Below are positions 58,012 through 64,000 of a DNA stretch of 64,000 nucleotides, piece after piece; within the stretch, counting starts at the first letter, position 1, and every line of letters begins with the position of its first letter. The DNA comes from Clostridium ragsdalei P11 (lineage in GTDB: Bacteria; Bacillota; Clostridia; Clostridiales; Clostridiaceae). Below the pieces are notes generated by a model. That model was not told the origin of the DNA. It saw only the letters and a program-made list of their open reading frames with translations, and did not search any database. Location: contig NZ_LROS01000044.1 in NCBI RefSeq assembly GCF_001675165.1, positions 1-64,000 on the forward strand, in the 5' to 3' direction. Made by a program: the position numbers and the translations under genes.

Positions 58012-58144
58012 TTTATCCGATGACTACCTGCTCTAATACTTCCCCTTCCACAAGTTGAAGTAAAGAGCAGCTACGTCCCTGGATAACGATTTCTAAGTAT
58101 CAGGTGGAGTTAAAACTCCATCTGATGTCAAGAACTCTGTTTAT
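58012..58144 (-). repeat. TTTAT-bounded structured repeat, copy C
   Basis: This 133-bp copy starts TTTATCCGATGACTACC and ends AACTCTGTTTAT. First hairpin CATCAGATGGAGT / ACTCCACCTGATA with a UUUA loop; second closed by CTGCTCT / AGAGCAG and ACTTC / GAAGT. Compared with copy A, U-A pairs in the second stem become C-G. The terminal TTTAT, read on the minus strand, supplies the TAA stop codon of the formimidoyltransferase gene. Confidence 0.85.
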
Positions 58145-59037
58145 TCACTTAGTCTGGATTCAAGTACTTGATCTACACTAAAATTTTCTATTTGAAGGTA
58201 ATACTCTGCACAATCTAACAAAGATTTCATAGGAACTAAGCCTATAACTTCGCTTCCTACAATAGGCACTCCATATCTTTTAGCTTCCATTCTAACCATT
58301 TCCTGTGCAGTATATATAGGAGTCTTTTCATAGTTTACTAGGTTCATAGATACCTGAACTATATTTCTTTCAGTTACCTTTACCCCTACAGCCTTAACAT
58401 ATCTTAATCCTCCACCTATGTATCTTATTTTTTTAGCAATAGCATTAGCTATTTCTATGTTATCTGTACCTAAGTTTACATTATATGCTATAAGTGGGAA
58501 TCTAGCTCCTATAACTGTAGCTCCGCTTTTTACATTCATCTCACAAGGTCCAAAATCTGGTTTCCATTCAGGCTGTTTTATTTTTTCAAAAAATCCTTCA
58601 TATTGTCCTTTTCTAATAGCAGCTAAATTTCTTCTTTCTTCAGATGTAGCTGCATCTTCGTATAAGTAAACTGGAATTTTCAATTCTTCCCCTACTCTTT
58701 TTCCAAGTTTTTTAGAAATCTCAACACATTCTTCTGTAGTTACATCTTTAATAGGTATAAATGGAACTACATCAGTAGCTCCCATTCTAGGATGGGCACC
58801 TTGATGATTTCTCATATCAATAAGCTCAGCAGCTTTTTTTATAAGTTTAAATGCTGCTTCTTCTACTTCTTCTGGTCCGCCCAAGAAAGTTACTACAGAT
58901 CTATTATGGTCTTTATCTGATGAATAATCTAAAAGTTTAACACCTTCAGTTTTCCTAACTTCATCTACAATGCTTTCTATTATTTCTTTATTTCTTCCCT
59001 CACTAAAATTTGGAACACACTCTACCAACTTTGACAT
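58141..59037 (-). CDS. ftcD: Glutamate formimidoyltransferase
   Basis: The 298-residue protein is the transferase half of FTCD, moving the formimidoyl group of formiminoglutamate to THF. It shows ECVPNFSEGRNKEIIE, DHNRSVVTFLGG, MRNHQGAHPRMGATDVVPFIP and GARFPLIAYNVNL, all conserved. I start at ATG 59035-59037, after AAGGAGG; a frame running further to 59139 lacks a site. Its stop codon is inside the repeat copy C. The matching cyclodeaminase lies at 46846-47484, not next door. Confidence 0.93.
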   Translation of the reverse strand: MSKLVECVPNFSEGRNKEIIESIVDEVRKTEGVKLLDYSSDKDHNRSVVTFLGGPEEVEEAAFKLIKKAAELIDMRNHQGAHPRMGATDVVPFIPIKDVTTEECVEISKKLGKRVGEELKIPVYLYEDAATSEERRNLAAIRKGQYEGFFEKIKQPEWKPDFGPCEMNVKSGATVIGARFPLIAYNVNLGTDNIEIANAIAKKIRYIGGGLRYVKAVGVKVTERNIVQVSMNLVNYEKTPIYTAQEMVRMEAKRYGVPIVGSEVIGLVPMKSLLDCAEYYLQIENFSVDQVLESRLSE

Positions 59038-59109
59038 ATCAATTGCCTCCTTAAATTTACTGTAGATTATTTTCATTTGATATTTGTAATTATAAATTAA
59101 ATACATCTT

Positions 59110-59170
59110 TAAAACGTCTATAAATGAATAAATATTCAATATTTATATATGCTACTTTAGACGTTTATAG
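59110..59170. promoter_or_regulatory. Inverted AAACGTCTA sites upstream of the formimidoyltransferase gene
   Basis: AAAACGTCTATAAA (59111-59124) and TTTAGACGTTTATAG (59156-59170) are inverted relatives of each other, 73 bp before the start codon on the minus strand. The core AACGTCTA is also found in the hutU/BTAD regulator gap, so both are probably read by the same regulator. Confidence 0.55.
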
Positions 59171-59234
59171 AATTTTTAACTGGAATTCATAATGTGCAAT
59201 GGACAGTTCACAATGATTGATATGTGCAATAAAA

Positions 59235-59268
59235 TATGCTGCTATAAAATAATTTTACAGCAGCATAA
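59235..59268 (-). terminator. Intrinsic terminator after argD
   Basis: TATGCTGCT and AGCAGCATA form a 9-bp stem extended by A/T pairs, followed on the minus strand by a T-rich run. It ends the arginine operon. Confidence 0.75.
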
Positions 59269-59277
59269 AAATATAAA

Positions 59278-60450
59278 TTACATACTTTCTATAACTTCAT
59301 AAAGTATGTTAAGTCCTTTTTCTAATTCTTCTTCTGAAATCACAAGTGGAGGAAGAAGCCTTATTACATTTGGTCCTGCAGTTAAAACAAGAAGTCCTTT
59401 TTCTAGTACCTTTTTCTGTACCTTTGAAGATTCTCCTTTAATTTCTACTCCAATCATTAGCCCTATTCCTCGTACTTCTACTACATTTTTAGAAGATTTA
59501 TTTTTAAAGTATTCCTTAATAAATTGTCCTTTATCACTTACTTTATCTAAGAAACCTTCTTTACTAATTGTATTTAAAACTTCTATAGCACCTGCTGTAC
59601 AAACTGGATTTCCTCCAAATGTAGATCCATGATCTCCATATTTAAAGGTATCCTTTAGTTTTTCATTGCAGAGTACAGCACCCATAGGAAGGCCTCCTCC
59701 AAGAGCTTTTGCTGTAGATATAATATCAGGATGTACATCATAATTATTAAAGCCATACATCTTTCCAGTTCTGCCTATACCACACTGTACTTCATCACAT
59801 ATAACTAAAATATCATTCTTTTCAGCTATTTCAAATACTTTGTTTACAAACTCTTTACTTAAAGGATTTACTCCGCCTTCACCTTGAACAGCTTCTATCA
59901 TAATAGCACAACAAGTAGAATCAATAGTATCTTCTAGTGACTTAACATCAACATCAGTATACTTAAATCCTTCTGTAAAAGGATAAAAATAATTATGAAA
60001 TTTTTCTTGTCCAGTTGCTTCTAGTGTAGTTATAGTTCTACCATGGAAACTCTTATTTAATGTAATTATAGTAGATCTACCTTTCCCATATTTATCAAAG
60101 CTATATTTTCTCGCAAGTTTTATAGCTCCTTCATTGGCTTCTGCTCCTGAATTACAGAAAAATACCTTGCTCATTTTTGAAAGCTCTGTAAATTTCTTGG
60201 CAAGTTCAAGTACTGGAATATTTAAAAATATATTAGAAGTATGTGGTATTTTCTCAAGCTGGTTCTCTACAGCCTTTATCCAATTTTCATTTCCATAACC
60301 TAGTGACATTACTCCAATACCTGATGTAAAATCCAAGTATTCCTTATCTGAAGTATCATATACCTTACATCCTTTTCCATGAGTAAACACTACAGGAAGA
60401 TGATTATAGGTATTCATAAGATATTCCTTTGCACAATCTAAATAATTCAT
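59278..60450 (-). CDS. argD: Acetylornithine aminotransferase
   Basis: The 390-residue class III PLP aminotransferase converts N-acetylglutamate semialdehyde to N-acetylornithine. It has GCKVYDTSDKEYLDFTSGIG, FFCNSGAEANEGAIKLARKY, SFHGRTITTLEATGQ, ICDEVQCGIGRTGKMY and the lysine in STAKALGGGLPMGAV. AAGGAGG precedes ATG. Last gene of argC-argJ-argB-argD, 12 bp after argB. Confidence 0.93.
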   Translation of the reverse strand: MNYLDCAKEYLMNTYNHLPVVFTHGKGCKVYDTSDKEYLDFTSGIGVMSLGYGNENWIKAVENQLEKIPHTSNIFLNIPVLELAKKFTELSKMSKVFFCNSGAEANEGAIKLARKYSFDKYGKGRSTIITLNKSFHGRTITTLEATGQEKFHNYFYPFTEGFKYTDVDVKSLEDTIDSTCCAIMIEAVQGEGGVNPLSKEFVNKVFEIAEKNDILVICDEVQCGIGRTGKMYGFNNYDVHPDIISTAKALGGGLPMGAVLCNEKLKDTFKYGDHGSTFGGNPVCTAGAIEVLNTISKEGFLDKVSDKGQFIKEYFKNKSSKNVVEVRGIGLMIGVEIKGESSKVQKKVLEKGLLVLTAGPNVIRLLPPLVISEEELEKGLNILYEVIESM

Positions 60451-60462
60451 ATTTTTTCCTCC

Positions 60463-61317
60463 TTAATAAATCATAGTTCCTATACCTTGCTTAGAGAATA
60501 ATTCTACTAAAAGACAGTGAGGTACTCTACCATCAATAATATGTGCACTTTTAACCCCTGATTTTATAGCTTCAACACAACAGTTTATCTTAGGAAGCAT
60601 TCCACCTTTTATAATATTATTATCATATAGTTTTGAAATATCTTTTAACTTAAGTTCTGAAATAAGTGTAGAAGGATCCTTTATATCTGTCATTACTCCT
60701 GGTACATCCGTAAGCAATATTAAATTCTGTGCTTTTAGTGCAGAAGCTATTCTATAGCTGCAGGTATCTGCATTTATGTTGTAGACACCTTCATTATCAT
60801 TTGCAAGTGCCACACTGCTTATTACAGGAATGTAGCCGCTGTCTATAGAGTTTTTAATTACTTCAGTATTTATTTCAGTTATTTCTCCAACTCTTCCTAA
60901 ATCCACTTTTTCGCAAAGTTTTTTAGCTCTTATCATAGCCCCGTCTAGCCCACAAAGACCTATAGCTTTTCCACCATAGCTTTGAATTAATTTAACAAGG
61001 TCTTTATTTATTTTTCCACTTAAAACCATCTGTACTATATCCATAGTTTCGTCATCTGTATATCTAAGTCCGTCTATAAATACACTTTCCTTATTTAATT
61101 TCTTTAAATAAGATGAAATAAAAGGACCTCCTCCATGGACAACTACTAAATTTATTCCAACACATTTCATAAGTACTAAGTCATTTATAACATATTTTTT
61201 GAGTTCCTCATCTATCATTGCATTACCGCCATATTTGACAACTATTGTTTTTCCTCTATATTTCTGAATATATGGCAGCGATTCTGCTAAAATTTTAGCC
61301 ACTTCATTATAATTCAA
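60463..61317 (-). CDS. argB: Acetylglutamate kinase
   Basis: The 284-residue amino acid kinase phosphorylates N-acetylglutamate. Conserved parts are TIVVKYGGNAMIDEELK, VVVHGGGPFISSYL, INADTCSYRIASAL and LLTDVPGVMTD, with KGGMLPKINCCVEAIKSG at the C-terminal side, the last being typical of arginine-sensitive forms. The start is TTG at 61315-61317, with GGGGG about eight bases upstream. It lies 36 bp after argJ. Confidence 0.93.
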   Translation of the reverse strand: MNYNEVAKILAESLPYIQKYRGKTIVVKYGGNAMIDEELKKYVINDLVLMKCVGINLVVVHGGGPFISSYLKKLNKESVFIDGLRYTDDETMDIVQMVLSGKINKDLVKLIQSYGGKAIGLCGLDGAMIRAKKLCEKVDLGRVGEITEINTEVIKNSIDSGYIPVISSVALANDNEGVYNINADTCSYRIASALKAQNLILLTDVPGVMTDIKDPSTLISELKLKDISKLYDNNIIKGGMLPKINCCVEAIKSGVKSAHIIDGRVPHCLLVELFSKQGIGTMIY

Positions 61318-61353
61318 CTCCCGTGCCCCCTATGCATTATAATAATTTTATTT

Positions 61354-62574
61354 TTAAGACATATATTCTCCATTAATTTTCACATAATCATAGGTTAGAT
61401 CGCATCCCCAACAGCATACATTATAATTACCTGAATTAAAGTTTATAATTATATCTATTACATCTTCTGATAATATATCAGTTGCTTCTTTTACTGAAAA
61501 TGGAACAGGTTCTCCTTTTTCAAATACTAAGACGCTTCCTTTTTTACTTTCCATTGTTACCTGAATCTTGTTTATATCAAATTCAACTCCTGAATATCCT
61601 ATAGCATCAAGTATTCTGCCCCAATTTGCATTGCATCCAAATAAGGCTGTTTTTACTAAGTTAGAGCAAATTACAGATTTACCAAGTATCTCACCTTTTT
61701 CTTCACTAGAAACATTTAGTGCTTTACATTCTATTAATTTAGTAGCACCTTCTCCATCTTTTGCAATCATTTTGGCTACTTCAACATTTAATTTTTTAAG
61801 TGCCTGTAAAAATAATCTGTAATCCTCATTTTCTTCATTTATAAGTGGATTTTCAGCCAATCCATTTGCCAGTATAACAACCATATCGTTGGTTGAAGTA
61901 TCTCCATCTACTGAAACCCTATTATAACTTATTCGTACACTCTCTTTCAAAGCCTTGTCTAAAAGATCTGGATCTATATTTACGTCTGTAGTTATAAAAG
62001 AAAGCATAGTTCCCATATTAGGATGTATCATTCCTGATCCTTTGGCCATAACACCAATAGTTGCTGTCTTTCCTCCAAGTTCTAATTTTATAGCTATAGT
62101 TTTTTGAAAAGTATCTGTAGTCATTATAGCTTTGGATGCATCTTTATATCCATCCTTATCTAGTTTTTTAACCAAATCCGGTACTGCATTTTTTATAGCT
62201 TCAATATTTAATTTAACTCCTATAATGCCAGTAGATGCTACAAGTACATCTTCTTTTTCAATTTTAAGTTCTCTTGCTACATATTCACACATCTCTTCTG
62301 CATTTTTTAATCCTTCTTCACCAGTACAAGTATTGGCATTTCCACTATTTGCAATCACAGCTTGAGCTTTTTTATTTTCCAGATGCTTTTTAGTAACTAT
62401 AAGTGGAGCTCCTTTAACTATATTCTTTGTATAAACTCCTGCTGAATTACAAGAGCTAATTGATTTTATAAGAGCCAGGTCCTTCGAATCTCTTTTTTTA
62501 ATACCACAGCTAATCCCTGCAGATACAAATCCTTTTGGAGAAGTAACCCCTCCTTCTATAATTTCAAAATTCAT
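61354..62574 (-). CDS. argJ: Glutamate N-acetyltransferase / ornithine acetyltransferase ArgJ
   Basis: The 406-residue ArgJ recycles the acetyl group in arginine synthesis. The self-cleavage site, where Thr becomes the nucleophile of the beta chain, is in MAKGSGMIHPNMGTMLSFITTD; VSVDGDTSTNDMVV and CNANWGRILDAIGYSG are also diagnostic. I start at ATG 62572-62574 (MNFEIIEGG), after AAGGAGG; a frame to 62619 lacks a site. Having ArgJ makes the pathway cyclic, so argA need not be encoded. Confidence 0.94.
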   Translation of the reverse strand: MNFEIIEGGVTSPKGFVSAGISCGIKKRDSKDLALIKSISSCNSAGVYTKNIVKGAPLIVTKKHLENKKAQAVIANSGNANTCTGEEGLKNAEEMCEYVARELKIEKEDVLVASTGIIGVKLNIEAIKNAVPDLVKKLDKDGYKDASKAIMTTDTFQKTIAIKLELGGKTATIGVMAKGSGMIHPNMGTMLSFITTDVNIDPDLLDKALKESVRISYNRVSVDGDTSTNDMVVILANGLAENPLINEENEDYRLFLQALKKLNVEVAKMIAKDGEGATKLIECKALNVSSEEKGEILGKSVICSNLVKTALFGCNANWGRILDAIGYSGVEFDINKIQVTMESKKGSVLVFEKGEPVPFSVKEATDILSEDVIDIIINFNSGNYNVCCWGCDLTYDYVKINGEYMS

Positions 62575-62678
62575 TCTAATGTCCTCCTTAAAATTTAAGT
62601 ATATAAAAGAAAATAGCAATTCAAAGATTCAAAATAGGCTAGCATTGTGGCTAGTTATTTTTTTGAATGTGCCTTTGA

Positions 62679-63713
62679 TTAAAAAATGGCTGGAACAGCA
62701 TTAAGTCCTTCCTTTTCATCAAACCCCAGTACAATATTCATATTTTGAATTCCCTGACCTGCAGAACCCTTTACCATATTGTCCAAACACGATATCATTA
62801 TAAGTTTATTGTTTTCTTCATCGTAGTGAAGAGAAATGTGACAGTAATTTGAGAGCCTAACATTATTTATTTTTGCTACTTCTCCTAGAGGAAGTACTTT
62901 TACAAAAGGCTCTGCCTTATAAAATTCACAGTAATCTTCATGTAGTTTTTCCATATCTATTTTATCCTTAGGAGTTGTATATACTGTAGATAATATTCCC
63001 CTGTTTATAGGAATTAAATGAGGAATAAAAGTTAACTTAACATCTTTTTTTGATACACTGCTTAAATTTTCTTCTATTTCAGGAGTATGCCTGTGATTTG
63101 CTACTTTATAAGCACTAAAACTTTCATTGCAATTTACAAAATGGCTGCCTTCCTTTAATGATCTTCCTGAACCTGTTACCCCTGATTTACAATCTGCAAT
63201 TATTCCTTTTTCCTCTATGAAACCACCTGAAATAAGCGGAAGAAGAGCAAGTTCAACAGATGTAGCATAGCACCCTGGATTACCTATAATTTTTGCTTCT
63301 TTTATATATTTTCTATTTAACTCAGGAAGCCCATATACGGACTTCTCGTGTAAATCCATTATTTCAAAATCTTTTTTATACCATTTTTTATATGCAGTTT
63401 CACTTTTAAATCTAAAATCCGCTCCCATATCTATACATATTTTATTTTTTTTCACTGCCTTTTCCACAATGCTTTCACTTAATCCACTTGGAAGGCCTAA
63501 AAAAATAAGGTCACTCTTTTCTATAACTTCATCTTCATTTCCATATACAATTTCATTTATTCCATAAAAATTTGGATATATACTAGAAATAGTTTTTCCA
63601 CTATAACTGGTAGAAGATACAGCTGATATTTTCACTTTATTATGATTTGATAAAAGTCTTAATAGCTCTGCACCTACATAGCCAGTTCCTCCAATAATTC
63701 CTACTTGTATCAA
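62679..63713 (-). CDS. argC: N-acetyl-gamma-glutamyl-phosphate reductase
   Basis: The 344-residue NADPH-dependent reductase has the N-terminal QVGIIGGTGYVGAELLRLL and the catalytic cysteine in IIGNPGCYATSVELALLP; HRHTPEIEE and CLDNMVKGSAGQGIQNMN close the sequence as in family members. I start at TTG 63711-63713, nine bases after GGGGG, giving the family N-terminus; a longer frame to 63854 runs through AT-rich leader. First gene of the arginine operon. Confidence 0.93.
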   Translation of the reverse strand: MIQVGIIGGTGYVGAELLRLLSNHNKVKISAVSSTSYSGKTISSIYPNFYGINEIVYGNEDEVIEKSDLIFLGLPSGLSESIVEKAVKKNKICIDMGADFRFKSETAYKKWYKKDFEIMDLHEKSVYGLPELNRKYIKEAKIIGNPGCYATSVELALLPLISGGFIEEKGIIADCKSGVTGSGRSLKEGSHFVNCNESFSAYKVANHRHTPEIEENLSSVSKKDVKLTFIPHLIPINRGILSTVYTTPKDKIDMEKLHEDYCEFYKAEPFVKVLPLGEVAKINNVRLSNYCHISLHYDEENNKLIMISCLDNMVKGSAGQGIQNMNIVLGFDEKEGLNAVPAIF

Positions 63714-63786
63714 TATAATTTGCCCCCTTCTAATTCCATGTGAAAAGTAATATAACTTTATAAATATGTAGTTATTATATGACTTT

Positions 63787-63917
63787 ATAAATAAATATGC
63801 AATATTTTTTATAAAAATAAATATATTTTTTTTAGTAAACTTCATATAAATCAAACATTATCAATGTGTAAAGCACTTTGTTCTAAATTTCATTTAATTA
63901 TAAATATGCAATTTTTA
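63787..63917. promoter_or_regulatory. Possible ArgR-type boxes upstream of argC
   Basis: TAAATATGCAAT occurs twice, at about 63793-63804 and 63900-63912. Read on the minus strand, ATTGCATATTTAT resembles half of an ARG box (WNTGNATWWWWATNCANW). Their position 75-200 bp ahead of argC fits arginine repression. The match is only partial. Confidence 0.3.
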
Positions 63918-63934
63918 AGATTACTATACAAAAA

Positions 63935-63962
63935 TTTATCTGATGACAAAAACTCTGTTTAT
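63935..63962 (-). repeat. End remnant of the TTTAT-bounded repeat, copy D
   Basis: Only about 26 bp remain: ATCTGATGACAAAAACTCTG followed by TTTAT. This matches the right end of copies A and C with two changes. As in copy C, its TTTAT gives the TAA stop codon of the minus-strand gene running in from the right. Confidence 0.6.
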
Positions 63963-64000
63963 CTATTTTGAAATAATCCAAGTATATCCTCTTCAGTAAA
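63959..64000 (-). CDS. 3' end of an unidentified gene (partial)
   Basis: The last 13 codons of a minus-strand gene enter the window and read FTEEDILGLFQNR before TAA at 63959-63961. Too short to assign. The stop codon lies in the terminal TTTAT of a repeat remnant. Confidence 0.5.
   Translation of the reverse strand, partial: FTEEDILGLFQNR

Overview
The window is AT-rich DNA from a low-GC, Gram-positive anaerobe, best read as a Clostridium (sensu stricto), probably an acetogenic or amino-acid-using species. Supporting signs are strong AGGAGG-type ribosome binding sites, frequent TTG and GTG starts, an IspH-ribosomal protein S1 fusion, T-box leaders, a YedF-type protein and several corrinoid methyltransferase genes. 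No rRNA, tRNA, CRISPR array or intact transposase was seen. The species call is inference.

Left part (1-19300), accessory metabolism: a decayed gene and two operator-like palindromes next to a FadR-type GntR regulator, then an Lrp/AsnC regulator. A minus-strand operon follows with two URO-D-type methyltransferases, a corrinoid protein and an ASKHA/ferredoxin reductive activator. Divergent from it is a double-cubane-cluster protein related to 2-hydroxyacyl-CoA dehydratases. Next come an MFS transporter behind two tandem T-box riboswitches, a second MFS transporter with less AT-rich coding, a YbaK protein, a second methyltransferase/corrinoid pair, gene remnants, a GlpM-like protein, a CGGC-domain protein and a two-domain old-yellow-enzyme reductase.

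Middle part (19500-43400), mostly housekeeping: an aluminium-resistance/methionine gamma-lyase-like PLP enzyme, the block miaB-mutS-mutL-miaA-hfq ending in a clear terminator, two aminotransferases with a 51-codon small gene between them, speD, cmk and ispH-rpsA, an HI0933-family flavoprotein, an RpiR regulator, an RsuA-type pseudouridine synthase, a membrane glycosyltransferase, yedF, a nitrilase-family amidase, tcdA and mobA.

Right part (43600-59040), histidine use: hutG, a chemoreceptor with the residue pattern of an amino-acid-binding dCache domain, a formimidoyl-THF cyclodeaminase, an amino-acid permease, hutH, hutI, hutU, a large BTAD/ATPase/TPR regulator divergent from hutU, and glutamate formimidoyltransferase. 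Both routes from formiminoglutamate, hydrolysis by HutG and transfer to tetrahydrofolate, are encoded. A shared AACGTCTA-type motif lies upstream of hutU and of the formimidoyltransferase gene. The end of the window is the arginine operon argC-argJ-argB-argD.

A repeated element bounded by TTTAT and able to fold into two conserved hairpins occurs three times, plus one end remnant. Each copy lies directly downstream of a minus-strand gene, and base changes between copies preserve the pairing. It is the most unusual structure in the window.
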